The position numbers were made by a program, and so were the translations under genes. The notes beneath the pieces are model-generated. The model saw nothing but the letters and a program-made list of their open reading frames with translations, was not told the origin of the DNA and ran no database searches. Positions 41,667-50,386 of a stretch of 64,000 bases of DNA are shown piece after piece. The DNA is from Sabulibacter ruber (GTDB lineage: Bacteria > Bacteroidota > Bacteroidia > Cytophagales > Hymenobacteraceae): contig NZ_JAFFID010000007.1 of assembly GCF_017355955.1 (NCBI RefSeq), positions 62,001 through 126,000 on the forward strand. The letters are read 5' to 3'. The stretch's first letter is position 1. Each line of letters starts with the position of its first letter.

Positions 41667-43763
41667 CTAGCTGATGCGGCTCCAGTTTACGGTGTTGGCG
41701 CTCAGCGACCGGATGTGCCGCAACAGGTTGGCATGCTCCGGAAGGCTTAAGTCAGGATCTTTTTCTATTATCTCCAAGGCCGCTGCCCGGCTTTCTTTCA
41801 GGATCTTGGCATCTTTGGCCAGGTCAGCAATCAACAGGTCCAGAACACCACTTTGCTGGGTTCCCATCAAATCGCCTGGGCCACGCAGTTTCAAGTCAAT
41901 GTCGGCAATCTCAAAACCGTTGTTGGTGCGCACCATAGTCTCAATGCGGGTTTTGCCTTCTTTGCTCAATTTGTAGCCGGTCATCAGGATGCAATAGCTT
42001 TGGTCAGCTCCCCGGCCTACGCGTCCCCTTAGCTGGTGTAACTGCGCCAACCCGAACCGCTCGGCATTCTCAATCACCATCACGCTGGCGTTGGGCACGT
42101 TCACACCTACCTCAATCACGGTGGTAGCCACCATGATGTGCGTCTCGTGCTTAAGGAAACGCTGCATCTCAAAATCTTTGTCCTGCGGCTTCATTTTGCC
42201 GTGTACCATACTCACGCGGTACTCCGGGAAGGCACGGGTCACACTCTCGTAGCCGTCCATCAGGTCTTTGTATTCCAAACCTTCAGATTCTTCAATGAGC
42301 GGGTATACAATGTAGGCTTGGCGGCCTAGTTTCAGCTGCTCCCTAATGAACCCAAATACGCGCAGGCGGTTGCTGTCATAGCGATGCACCGTGATGATTT
42401 CCTTGCGGCCAGCGGGCAGTTCATCAATTACAGAAACCTCCAGGTCGCCGTACAGGGTCATCGCCAAGGTGCGGGGAATGGGCGTGGCGGTCATCACCAG
42501 CACATGCGGAATCACCCGCGGGTTCTTCTGCCAGAGCTTGGAGCGCTGAGCCACGCCAAACCGGTGCTGCTCGTCTACAATGCAAAGCCCCAGGTTCTGG
42601 AACTGCACCTCGTCTTCCAACAGGGCATGGGTGCCCACAATCATCTGCATCTCGCCGCTGCGCAGTTGCTCGTGTAGCACGCGGCGGTCGGCTTTCTTGG
42701 TAGAGCCAGTGAGCTTGCCCAAGACAATGCCTAGTTTGTCGGCGTGCTGTTTCAGGCCCTGGTAGTGCTGGTCGGCGAGGATTTCGGTGGGAGCCATGAT
42801 GCAGGCCTGGGCACCATTATCAGTAGCCAGGAGCATGGTCACAAAAGCCACTATGGTCTTGCCACTGCCCACATCGCCCTGTAACAGACGGTTCATCTGC
42901 TTGCCGCTGTTAACATCCTGGTAAATCTCGCGCACTACCCGTTTCTGGGCGTTGGTGAGGTCAAAAGGAAGGTGATTTTTGTAAAACTCGGTTAACGTAG
43001 GCGTTTTGCTAAAAATCTGGCCGGCTAATTCTGCTTTCCGCTTGGTACGGGTGCGCAGCAGTTTAAGCTGGGTGTAGAACAGTTCCTCAAACTTAAGCCG
43101 GAAGCGGGCGGCCTGCAGCGTGTCCCAATTCTTGGGGAAGTGTATTTGCAGCATGGCTTCCCGCTTGGACACCATCCGATACTGGTCCACCAGTTCAGGG
43201 GTGAGCGTTTCTGGCAGGTGCGTAGGAGCCTGCTTGAGCAGATCGGCCATCATGCGGCTGATGGCTTTGCTGTCTACGCGGTGGTTCTTGAGTTTCTCGG
43301 TGGTGTTGTAGACTGGCTGCAAAAAACTCTGTTCCTGCTTCACCTCGGTGGCTTCTTCCAGTTCTGGGTGCGCCATGTTGAAGCGCCCGTTGAACAGCGT
43401 AGGCTTTCCGAAGGCGATGTACTCATGGTTCACTTTCAACTGCGTGGTCATGAATTTCACGCCTTTGAACCACACCAGTTCCATCTCGCCGGAGGCGTCT
43501 CGGATAATAGCCGATAACCGTTGTTTACGCCCTTCGCCCAGCAGGTTCTTCTCCAGAATACGACCTTTTATCTGGACGTACTGCATGTCTTCGTTCAGCT
43601 CCGCGATGGCGTGGAACTGGGTACGGTCCATGTACCGGAACGGATAATGCTGGATAAGGTCGCCGTAGGTGAAAATGCTCAGCTCCGTCTGCAACAGACT
43701 GGCGCGCTGAGGCCCTACGCCCTTTAAGAACTCTATTTTGGTATGGAAAAAGCCTGATGACAC
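41667..43763 (-). CDS. recG: ATP-dependent DNA helicase RecG
   Basis: A 698-residue superfamily 2 helicase that remodels stalled replication forks and branched DNA. The wedge domain is N-terminal (YPFRYMDRTQFHAI), Walker A is GDVGSGKTIVAFV, the DExH-type box is VDEQHRFGV, and motifs ATPIPRTLAMT and HQLRGRVGRG follow. I prefer GTG at 43763 as start. The ATG at 43850 adds 29 residues, encoded by sequence that includes a dispersed hairpin-repeat copy, and does not resemble RecG N-termini. Single gene. Confidence 0.93.
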   Translation of the reverse strand: MSSGFFHTKIEFLKGVGPQRASLLQTELSIFTYGDLIQHYPFRYMDRTQFHAIAELNEDMQYVQIKGRILEKNLLGEGRKQRLSAIIRDASGEMELVWFKGVKFMTTQLKVNHEYIAFGKPTLFNGRFNMAHPELEEATEVKQEQSFLQPVYNTTEKLKNHRVDSKAISRMMADLLKQAPTHLPETLTPELVDQYRMVSKREAMLQIHFPKNWDTLQAARFRLKFEELFYTQLKLLRTRTKRKAELAGQIFSKTPTLTEFYKNHLPFDLTNAQKRVVREIYQDVNSGKQMNRLLQGDVGSGKTIVAFVTMLLATDNGAQACIMAPTEILADQHYQGLKQHADKLGIVLGKLTGSTKKADRRVLHEQLRSGEMQMIVGTHALLEDEVQFQNLGLCIVDEQHRFGVAQRSKLWQKNPRVIPHVLVMTATPIPRTLAMTLYGDLEVSVIDELPAGRKEIITVHRYDSNRLRVFGFIREQLKLGRQAYIVYPLIEESEGLEYKDLMDGYESVTRAFPEYRVSMVHGKMKPQDKDFEMQRFLKHETHIMVATTVIEVGVNVPNASVMVIENAERFGLAQLHQLRGRVGRGADQSYCILMTGYKLSKEGKTRIETMVRTNNGFEIADIDLKLRGPGDLMGTQQSGVLDLLIADLAKDAKILKESRAAALEIIEKDPDLSLPEHANLLRHIRSLSANTVNWSRIS

Positions 43764-43782
43764 TAACCTGAGAAGCAGCTTC

Positions 43783-43822
43783 CGTTTTAAGCCCGGTTTC
43801 AGGAAATTAGCCCTGAAACCGA
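43783..43822. repeat. Dispersed hairpin repeat copy upstream of recG
   Basis: CGTTTTAAGCCCGGTTT, CAGG, AAATTAGCCCTGAAACCG is a family copy just upstream of the preferred recG start. A second copy is 115 bp further on. Confidence 0.55.
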
Positions 43823-43937
43823 AGCGAAGCCGTTCTGCGAAATTACGCAAAAGATGGGAGGGAGGCTAATATGGTAAACCGGTTTGCCAAGAACAAGCTG
43901 ATTTTTCAACACCTGCTGGAAAGCGCCTGCTGGTCCT

Positions 43938-43974
43938 GTTTTTAGCCTCTTTTCTGAAAATCAGCCTCTAAACG
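43938..43974. repeat. Dispersed hairpin repeat copy
   Basis: GTTTTTAGCCTCTTTT, CTG, AAAATCAGCCTCTAAACG. It lies in the recG-xthA gap (43764-44305), which otherwise holds no gene I can support. Confidence 0.5.
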
Positions 43975-44305
43975 AGTGCCAATTATTTACGCAAAAAGGC
44001 ACTGCAGAAAAGGGGTATGGTTTAGCCATGAGGCCACGGTTTAGACCTTAAAACCGGTAGCTTTTGGTTTCCCTGGTGTGGCTAATGTCCTTAGTCTGCC
44101 TGCTTTAGAAATAGGCAGTTAGGGCTATAAAGGTTGAGTTAGAGTTTTACTTTCCTGCCCAGTCCGTCAATTTTAATTGGAAATCTTATTTTCAAGTAAC
44201 AAGCCCTGGGATTCGGGCGAAACTTTTGGCATAGCCTCTTGGAAGCGGCAGCCGTATGATACTGGAAGTTTTCAGAAGTACCTCGTATCTTACCCTGCTG
44301 ATACC

Positions 44306-45079
44306 ATGAAAATAGCTACCTACAATGTAAACGGAATCCATGCCCGACTGCCTGTCTTGTTGCGCTGGCTGGAGGAGACTGCCCCGGAGGTGGTGTGTCT
44401 TCAGGAATTGAAAACGCCGCAGGAAAAGTTTCCGGAACAGGCGCTGCTGGAAGCTGGCTACCAAGCCATCTGGCAAGGGCAAAAGAGTTGGAACGGCGTG
44501 GCTATCTTGGCAAAAGGCCAGAAACCTGAGGAAGTGGGCAGGGGGTTGGCGGGTGATCCTGAGGATGAGCAAAGCCGTTACCTGGAGGCCATGGTGAACG
44601 GCGTGATGGTGGGATGCCTGTATCTGCCCAACGGAAATCCGGCTCCCGGACCTAAGTTTGATTACAAACTGCGGTGGTTTGAACGGTTTAAAACCCGAGC
44701 GGCCGAGCTTCTTGCCGCTGACAAACCGGTAGTGTTGGCCGGCGATTACAACGTCATCCCCACAGGCTTGGATGCCTACAAACCTGAACGATGGGTGGAA
44801 GACGCGCTGTTCCGGCCCGAAACCCGGGCGGCCTTTGAGGGCCTGATTGCTCAAGGCTGGACCGATGCGCTGCGGCATCTCCATCCTACTGAAACCATTT
44901 ACACCTTCTGGGACTACTTCCGGAACGCTTATGGCCGAAACGCTGGCCTCCGGATAGACCATTTACTGCTCAGTCCCCAGCTAGCCAACCAGCTAGTCGC
45001 TGCTGGAGTAGACCGAGAGGTGAGAGGCTGGGAGAAATCCAGTGATCATGCCCCCGTCTGGATTGAGGTGAATATTTGA
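44306..45079 (+). CDS. xthA: Exodeoxyribonuclease III / AP endonuclease
   Basis: A 257-residue EEP-fold DNA-repair nuclease that cuts at abasic sites. Visible motifs are MKIATYNVNGIHARL, VVCLQELKTP (metal-binding Glu), LAGDYNVIPTGLDAY, GLRIDHLLLS and SSDHAPVWIEV (catalytic Asp/His). I start at ATG 44306, directly before the conserved core; an in-frame TTG at 44177 adds a tail unlike the family. It is followed by convergent gldD with only 82 bp between. Confidence 0.94.
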   Translation: MKIATYNVNGIHARLPVLLRWLEETAPEVVCLQELKTPQEKFPEQALLEAGYQAIWQGQKSWNGVAILAKGQKPEEVGRGLAGDPEDEQSRYLEAMVNGVMVGCLYLPNGNPAPGPKFDYKLRWFERFKTRAAELLAADKPVVLAGDYNVIPTGLDAYKPERWVEDALFRPETRAAFEGLIAQGWTDALRHLHPTETIYTFWDYFRNAYGRNAGLRIDHLLLSPQLANQLVAAGVDREVRGWEKSSDHAPVWIEVNI

Positions 45080-45161
45080 AAAACAAGCAAAATACAGGTC
45101 GGCTTGTTGAAGCCGCGAATCACAAGCCTGATTCAGCATACCAGGATTCTGTGAATTGAAG

Positions 45162-45761
45162 TTATTTCACCTGATCTGTCCAGTGCAGAGTGTTCAGCAG
45201 GTGCACCACGTCCTTCTTCAGGTATTCAATTACCGGAGCCAAAGAGTCATTGGCGGTAGCGGTTCTGAAGTAAAGAGCCCCTCTGAAGAAGTGCTTGGTG
45301 CTGTCTGTCAGGTAGAATTGAAACTGGCTGGGAACCTCGCCCTGCAATTCAAACACGCTGGCGGTGATACCGGTTGGGGTTTTGATCTGGCTTTCCTCAA
45401 TGGCGTAGGCCTTGATCTGGTGCCGGGAGGTAAGCTTACGGGCGTCTTCCACCAGTTCGTTAAACTTCTTGGGGTCCTGGTTGAAGTCTTTGTAGGTAAG
45501 CTGGATGTTAGCCTTGAACTGCGGATAGTAGATGTCTATCCAGTGCGGCTCAGCAATGCGCGAAGAGTCTTTCAGGATTTTGGAGTAAACTGAGTGCTCA
45601 AACACATACGGGTGTGCCTCCTGCAGAAGCGTGTATTTCGCCTCTGGTAAATCTATCCGGTTATAGCCTTTGGGCTTGGGAGTATATTCTTCTGCGCAGC
45701 TACCTAGAAACAAAACTCCGCACAGGGCGGTGAGAAAATAGATAAGGTTATTCTTTTTCAT
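45162..45761 (-). CDS. gldD: Gliding-motility lipoprotein GldD
   Basis: A 199-residue lipoprotein (lipobox GVLFLGSC). The mature N-terminus EEYTPKPKGYNRIDLPEAKY is characteristic of GldD, which is needed for gliding and type IX secretion in Flavobacterium; its exact role is not defined. It overlaps the 3' end of gldE by 14 bp, implying co-translation. Gene order mutY-ssb-gldE-gldD is the standard one in Bacteroidota. Confidence 0.92.
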   Translation of the reverse strand: MKKNNLIYFLTALCGVLFLGSCAEEYTPKPKGYNRIDLPEAKYTLLQEAHPYVFEHSVYSKILKDSSRIAEPHWIDIYYPQFKANIQLTYKDFNQDPKKFNELVEDARKLTSRHQIKAYAIEESQIKTPTGITASVFELQGEVPSQFQFYLTDSTKHFFRGALYFRTATANDSLAPVIEYLKKDVVHLLNTLHWTDQVK

Positions 45762-47103
45762 CCTGAGAATGGTGCACCGCTTCGTGCACCCGTACTTTCT
45801 TTATCTTTTTACTATCGGCAGATTCAATCCGGAAGAGGTAAGGCCCTAACTGAATTTCTTCGCCGGTATGCGGAATGCGGGAGAACAGGCGCAGCATCAG
45901 ACCTGCCACAGATTCTACCTCGCCGCGTACATCTTTCAGCAATTCTGCCGGAGGGTCTATCACCTTGCAGAAATCATGCAGGGAGGTGCGGCCTTCAAAC
46001 AGGAACGTGTGTTCGTCTAATTGCGTATAGTAGCGGTCTTCTTCGTCATCCAGTTCATCGTGGATCTCGCCCACAATTTCCTCTATCACGTCCTCCAGGG
46101 TAAGCAGGCCGGTGGTGTCGCCGTATTCGTTCACCACAATGGCCATGTGTACCCGGCGTTCCTGGAACTCCTGCAACAGGTCGTCTATCTTTTTGGTTTC
46201 CGGTACAAAGTAAGGGGTTCTGATCAGGTTTTGCCAAACAAAGTCGGCGGGGGCGTTCAGGTAAGGAAGAAGGTCCTTCACGTACAGAATCCCGTCAATC
46301 TTGTCCAGGCCATCGGTGTACACCGGTACCCGCGAATAACCCCACTGGTGAATCTGCTTGAGTAGCGCGGGAAAAGGCATGCGCCGGTTAAAGGCGATGG
46401 TGTCTACCCGGGCGCGCATAATCTGCCTTACAGTAATGGAACTGAAGTTGACAATGGCTTTCAGCAAACCTTTCTCCTGCGGAGTGATAGGCTCTGTGGG
46501 GGTTTGGTCCAGGGAATGCGTTAGTTCCTCGGTAGGGGAGGGGGTGCCAAACGCCACTTTGGTACGACCAACTAAGTGCTGCAACGGCAGAATGATGGCT
46601 ACAAACGGGGCCCCAAGCACCGACACTGTCTTAAGCACAGAAGCAAACACCGGTTTGGCAGAGGCTGCTTGCCGGTTTTTGCCCCAACTTGAGAAAATCA
46701 GCCTGAAAACCAATAGCAGGACCGCTGCTCCTAACACGCAAGCGCCCGTCAACAGCCAATTGTTGGCCGCTGAAGTGGCAAGAAGGTTTGTCAAGAGCCA
46801 GAAACCGCAGATGCCAAGCAGCAAATGAAGCGTTGAGGAAAGGAAAACCCCGGCCAACACCACTTTCTCGGGTTGGTTCAACAAAGATGGCGTGTGTAAG
46901 TCAGTAGATTGCCCTGTAGTTGGTTGGGTGCTAAGAAACTGCTGAAAAGCGGCAAGGGCAGCCGTTATGGCCAGATTACTACCTAGAAAGAGCAAGAAAA
47001 GGACAGACGGGAGAACCCAACCCATCCCGGGAGAAGTTGAAAGGGTGATGTTTAAGAGAGAGCCCCAACTGGAGGGCTCCCCTAATGACGGTATACTTTC
47101 CAA
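45748..47103 (-). CDS. gldE: GldE, CNNM/CBS-domain membrane protein linked to gliding
   Basis: A 451-residue HlyC/CorC-family protein. The N-terminus has several hydrophobic segments (WVLPSVLFLLFLGSNLAITA and two more before residue 190). A CBS pair follows at about 210-340 (MRARVDTIAFNRRMP, YSRVPVYTDGLDKIDGILYV, VHMAIVVNEYGDTTGLLTLE), then a CorC/HlyC C-terminal domain. In Flavobacterium, GldE partly supports GldD function and gliding. The family includes Mg2+ transport-related proteins; ion transport is inference here. Co-transcribed with ssb and gldD. Confidence 0.92.
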   Translation of the reverse strand: MESIPSLGEPSSWGSLLNITLSTSPGMGWVLPSVLFLLFLGSNLAITAALAAFQQFLSTQPTTGQSTDLHTPSLLNQPEKVVLAGVFLSSTLHLLLGICGFWLLTNLLATSAANNWLLTGACVLGAAVLLLVFRLIFSSWGKNRQAASAKPVFASVLKTVSVLGAPFVAIILPLQHLVGRTKVAFGTPSPTEELTHSLDQTPTEPITPQEKGLLKAIVNFSSITVRQIMRARVDTIAFNRRMPFPALLKQIHQWGYSRVPVYTDGLDKIDGILYVKDLLPYLNAPADFVWQNLIRTPYFVPETKKIDDLLQEFQERRVHMAIVVNEYGDTTGLLTLEDVIEEIVGEIHDELDDEEDRYYTQLDEHTFLFEGRTSLHDFCKVIDPPAELLKDVRGEVESVAGLMLRLFSRIPHTGEEIQLGPYLFRIESADSKKIKKVRVHEAVHHSQDEKE

Positions 47104-47129
47104 AACAAAGAGTTTGGTTCAACAATAGG

Positions 47130-47609
47130 TTAGAAGGGCAGATCGTCTGGCTCTTCTTCATAGGTCGCCGAGCGGGTATTGCCTCCCTTGCTTTGACCTG
47201 TATTTCCGTTTGTGGTATTTACGCTGGCAGCAGAGGGCTCGTTGCCGTAGTTGCCCCCATTCTGGGAGTTACCGCCTTCTGGACGACCCAGCATGGTCAT
47301 GTTATCGGCCACAATCTCAGTGCTGTACCGCTGAATGCCGTCTTTGTCCTGATAGCTGTTCGTCCTGATTCTGCCCTCAATGTAGACAGACTGGCCTTTT
47401 CTGACGTATTTTTCGGCAACTTCGGCCAAACCACGCCATACCACAATGTTGTGCCACTCCGTGCGCTCCTGGCGGTCTCCGTTCTTGTCTTTGAACGTTT
47501 CTGAGGTGGCCAAGGGAAAGCGAGCCACAGCAACGCCGCCCTCTAAGTGACGCACCTCTGGGTCTTTGCCCAAATTGCCAATTAAGATAACTTTATTGAT
47601 GCTCGCCAT
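47130..47609 (-). CDS. ssb: Single-stranded DNA-binding protein
   Basis: A 159-residue SSB. The OB fold starts SINKVILIGNLGKDPEVR and includes WHNIVVWRGLAEVAEKYV and IRTNSYQDKDGIQRY. A disordered Gly/Asn-rich linker (GNTGQSKGGNTRSA) leads to the acidic tip EEPDDLPF, the usual docking site for repair proteins. It lies between mutY and gldE on the same strand. Confidence 0.96.
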   Translation of the reverse strand: MASINKVILIGNLGKDPEVRHLEGGVAVARFPLATSETFKDKNGDRQERTEWHNIVVWRGLAEVAEKYVRKGQSVYIEGRIRTNSYQDKDGIQRYSTEIVADNMTMLGRPEGGNSQNGGNYGNEPSAASVNTTNGNTGQSKGGNTRSATYEEEPDDLPF

Positions 47610-47654
47610 AGATTATAATCAAGGGGTTCAAAATTGATTTAGCTTATAAATATA

Positions 47655-48728
47655 CTAAAAAAAGTGCTCATTTAAAAAGGAATGGATTAAAATAGGTTTG
47701 GGGAGCGCTTCTATCTCTTCAATAGTATATAGCTTTATACCTATAGTTTCTTCCGTTTCCTCCCTTAAACGAAAAGGAAGAGAAATAAGGTAAAATTGGG
47801 CCGAAATTTTCTGATGGCTCAGTACGTGCTTGTACACCTTGCCGGTGCTGGAAAACGGAATCTTTGGAATGCCCAATGCTTCAGAGGCCTGCTTATGAAA
47901 CAGTTCTGGCGCGGGGTGTAAGGTGTCGGTCTCTATTGTGTAGAAGTCGTAAAGGCTTTGCCAGATATCGTTGCCGGGACGCTTTTTGAGGTATAGTTTG
48001 CCTTCATGCTGCAGCACCAGGTAGTGAAAATAACGCTGGCGGCTACTCTTTGCTTTTTCTTTTACCGGTAGCACGTTCACCAAGCCGTGCTGGAACGCAA
48101 AACACTCTTGTTGCAAGGGGCAGAAAAGGCAGTCTGGTGCTACCGGGGTGCACTGGATGGCCCCAAACTCCATAATGGCCTGGTTGTAGGTATCTGGCTC
48201 TTCAAGGGAGATTTGTGCGTTAGCAATCTCCTCAAAGACCTTCTTGCTGGCAGGGGCCGCTATATTTTCGTGGCGGCCAAATACACGAGCCAATACCCTG
48301 TATACGTTACCGTCTAGCACGGCTACGGGTTCACGGTACGCAAAAGAAGCAATAGCCGCCGCGGTATACGTTCCTACTCCCTTCAACTGCAGTAATTTCG
48401 TATAAGTATCTGGAAAACGGCCGCCAAACTCAGAGACAACCTGCTTGGCGGTATGGTGGAGATTTCTGGCACGGGAATAGTAGCCTAGGCCCTGCCAGAG
48501 CCTAAGTACCTCATCTTCCGGGGCTTTTGCCAGGTCTTGCACCGTTGGGAATCGCTCTATGAACCTGAGATAATAAGGGAGCCCCTGCCGTACCCGCGTT
48601 TGCTGCAGAATGACCTCAGAAAGCCAGATGGCGTACGGGTCTGTGGTTTCCCGCCACGGTAATGGGCGGCGGTGCCGGTGGTACCAATCAATAAGGGTAT
48701 TACTAAAAAAAGAAGAGGTGCTGGCCAT
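47655..48728 (-). CDS. mutY: A/G-specific adenine DNA glycosylase MutY
   Basis: A 357-residue base-excision enzyme that removes adenine opposite 8-oxoguanine. The helix-hairpin-helix is LKGVGTYTAAAIASFAY, the catalytic Asp region is PVAVLDGNVYRVLAR, and the Fe-S cluster has spacing Cys-6-Cys-2-Cys-5-Cys in CTPVAPDCLFCPLQQEC. The C-terminal NUDIX-like domain (KRYFHYLVL-type YLKKRPGNDIWQSLYDF) checks the opposite base. First gene of the mutY-ssb-gldE-gldD run, divergent from the HU gene. Confidence 0.95.
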   Translation of the reverse strand: MASTSSFFSNTLIDWYHRHRRPLPWRETTDPYAIWLSEVILQQTRVRQGLPYYLRFIERFPTVQDLAKAPEDEVLRLWQGLGYYSRARNLHHTAKQVVSEFGGRFPDTYTKLLQLKGVGTYTAAAIASFAYREPVAVLDGNVYRVLARVFGRHENIAAPASKKVFEEIANAQISLEEPDTYNQAIMEFGAIQCTPVAPDCLFCPLQQECFAFQHGLVNVLPVKEKAKSSRQRYFHYLVLQHEGKLYLKKRPGNDIWQSLYDFYTIETDTLHPAPELFHKQASEALGIPKIPFSSTGKVYKHVLSHQKISAQFYLISLPFRLREETEETIGIKLYTIEEIEALPKPILIHSFLNEHFF

Positions 48729-48796
48729 GAAAAGGCTTTAACGTGTTGGTTTGCTGTTCTTACGCGGTGCTAGAGCGAACAGATTTTTTGCATAAA

Positions 48797-48830
48797 TTGT
48801 TTTACTTTCCGAAAAGGCCGACTACCTTTG
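48797..48830 (+). promoter_or_regulatory. Promoter of the HU-TPR-rng run
   Basis: TTG at 48797-48799, a 23-nt spacer, then TACCTTTG at 48823-48830, an exact TAnnTTTG match. About 90 nt of leader follow before the GTG start of the HU gene. Confidence 0.55.
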
Positions 48831-48920
48831 TGCCCCGATTTCAGGGGTGTCGTAGCAATACGGCACAACGTTTGTACAAACATATTCATCTTTACTCAAT
48901 TACTTAAACAAGTTAAACAA

Positions 48921-49226
48921 GTGACTAAAGCAGAAGTTATATCAGAAATTGCGGATAAGACAGGGATTGAGAAATCTGATGTTGCGGCTACCGTTGAAGC
49001 ATTTTTCAAAGTGGTGAAAGACTCCATGGCCGAAGGCAATAACATTTACGTGCGTGGCTTTGGGAGCTTTGTGAACAAGAAGCGCGCTAAGAAGGTAGCC
49101 CGTAATATTTCAAAAAATACGTCTATCATCATTGACGAGCACTACATCCCGTCTTTCAAGCCGTCTAAGACTTTCGTTGCCAAAATCAAGAACAGCAAGA
49201 AAATCAAAGAAACCGTAGTTTCTTAG
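48921..49226 (+). CDS. HU/IHF-family DNA-binding protein (GTG start)
   Basis: A 101-residue nucleoid protein. The core TKAEVISEIADKTGIEKSDV and the DNA-binding arm IYVRGFGSFVNKKRAKKVAR are typical HU; the C-terminus is Lys-rich. The initiator is GTG at 48921: the upstream in-frame ORF to 48828 has no family resemblance, and no in-frame ATG lies near. It stands at the head of a run with a TPR protein, a tiny basic protein and rng. Confidence 0.9.
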   Translation: MTKAEVISEIADKTGIEKSDVAATVEAFFKVVKDSMAEGNNIYVRGFGSFVNKKRAKKVARNISKNTSIIIDEHYIPSFKPSKTFVAKIKNSKKIKETVVS

Positions 49227-49233
49227 TTTTTTG

Positions 49234-49241
49234 TACCTTTG
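49234..49241 (+). promoter_or_regulatory. Candidate internal -7 promoter box before the TPR gene
   Basis: TACCTTTG fits the consensus, 8 nt after the HU stop and 48 nt before the TPR start. No TTG box is convincing. Confidence 0.35.
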
Positions 49242-49288
49242 CACCTTTAACTTTTTGCTTACTAATCATTTAGGTTAACAATTCTATT

Positions 49289-50170
49289 ATGTCAAAAGGT
49301 CGGATAGCGCTTGTTCTTTCTGCTGTGGTGCTGGCTGTTTTGATGGCTTTGTTACCCAAAGTGATCATAAACAAAGACAGTAAAGGCGAGTTTGCCTCTA
49401 ACGGAGCCACTGCCAACCGCGACCAGTCTTCGCATGATCCTAACCATGAGGGCCATGAAGACCACGCTGGAGAGGCAGCTCCTGCAGATGCGCACGTGGA
49501 GGCTAGCCCTGCCCAGTTGAAAGAGATTGCCGAACTGCGCTCTAAATTCACCCGGGAGAGCAACCCACAAACCAAAGGAAAGCTGGCCGATGAATTGGCG
49601 CAGAAGTATGCGGCAATCGCGAAGCATGACAGCGCTGGTTATTACTATGAACAAGTAGCGCAGGTAAGACCTGGTGAGAAGAGCTTGCAGAAAGCCGCTG
49701 ACCAGTATTTTGAGGCCTTTACGTTTGCAGCTACCCAAGAGCGTTCTCAGGAGCTAGGCAACAAAGCCCAGGGCTTGTATGAGCAGGTTTTGAAGAACAA
49801 CCCAACCAATTTGGATGCGAAAACCAATTTGGCCATGACCTTCATTTCCAGCAGTACACCTATGCGGGGTATTACCCTGCTGCGGGAAGTGATTGCCGCA
49901 GACCCTAAAAACGAGAAAGCGTTGTTCAACCTGGGCGTGCTGTCTATCCAGTCTAATCAGTATGATAAGGCGGTAGACCGGTTCCAGGAGTTGTTGGCCG
50001 TAAACCCTAACCATGTAGAGGGCACTTTTTACATGGGGGTTGCGTTAGCCGAGACAGGTAAAAAGCCAGAAGCCCAGAAAGCTTTTCTGAAAGTAAAGCA
50101 GATCAGCAAAGACCCAGAGGTTCAAGCTTCTGTAGACAGCTACTTGCAGCGCCTCAACAGCGCCCAATAA
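49289..50170 (+). CDS. Tetratricopeptide-repeat protein with N-terminal membrane anchor
   Basis: A 293-residue protein with a hydrophobic N-terminal segment (residues 7-23, LVLSAVVLAVLMALLP), a His/Glu-rich linker (SSHDPNHEGHEDHAGE), then TPR helices: ALFNLGVLSIQSNQYDKAVD and VEGTFYMGVALAETGKKPEA show the W/L-G-Y-A pattern clearly. Protein-protein contacts at the periplasmic face are likely. It is conserved between HU and rng in Bacteroidota; role unknown. Confidence 0.82.
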   Translation: MSKGRIALVLSAVVLAVLMALLPKVIINKDSKGEFASNGATANRDQSSHDPNHEGHEDHAGEAAPADAHVEASPAQLKEIAELRSKFTRESNPQTKGKLADELAQKYAAIAKHDSAGYYYEQVAQVRPGEKSLQKAADQYFEAFTFAATQERSQELGNKAQGLYEQVLKNNPTNLDAKTNLAMTFISSSTPMRGITLLREVIAADPKNEKALFNLGVLSIQSNQYDKAVDRFQELLAVNPNHVEGTFYMGVALAETGKKPEAQKAFLKVKQISKDPEVQASVDSYLQRLNSAQ

Positions 50171-50209
50171 GAGAGTTAAAATAATTTTCACTAATAAAAA
50201 ATCAACACT

Positions 50210-50299
50210 ATGCCTTGCGGTAAAAAAAGAAAAAGACATAAGATCGCTACTCACAAAAGAAAGAAGCGTCTGCGTAAGAATAGACATAAGAAAAAATAA
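50210..50299 (+). CDS. 29-residue Lys/Arg-rich protein, probable ribosomal component
   Basis: ATG at 50210 opens a 30-codon frame ending TAA at 50299. The product MPCGKKRKRHKIATHKRKK, continuing RLRKNRHKKK, is extremely basic. Near-identical tiny proteins occur next to rng in other Bacteroidota. The sequence resembles short ribosomal proteins of the bS22/mS38 type (KKRKR, HKRKKRLRK), but I cannot settle which subunit it belongs to. It lies 39 bp after the TPR gene and 87 bp before rng, in the same direction. Confidence 0.72.
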   Translation: MPCGKKRKRHKIATHKRKKRLRKNRHKKK

Positions 50300-50386
50300 G
50301 GCCTGGCCTTTGATTCTGAGAGCCCACATTGCCGTTTAAGGTAATGCTGGGCTTTGGTATATTCTTCCACCTAAGCATCTAAAACA

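Noticed and set aside
43764..43850. N-terminal extension of RecG from ATG 43850
   Set aside because: Encoded by sequence overlapping a dispersed hairpin copy and not similar to RecG N-termini; GTG at 43763 preferred.
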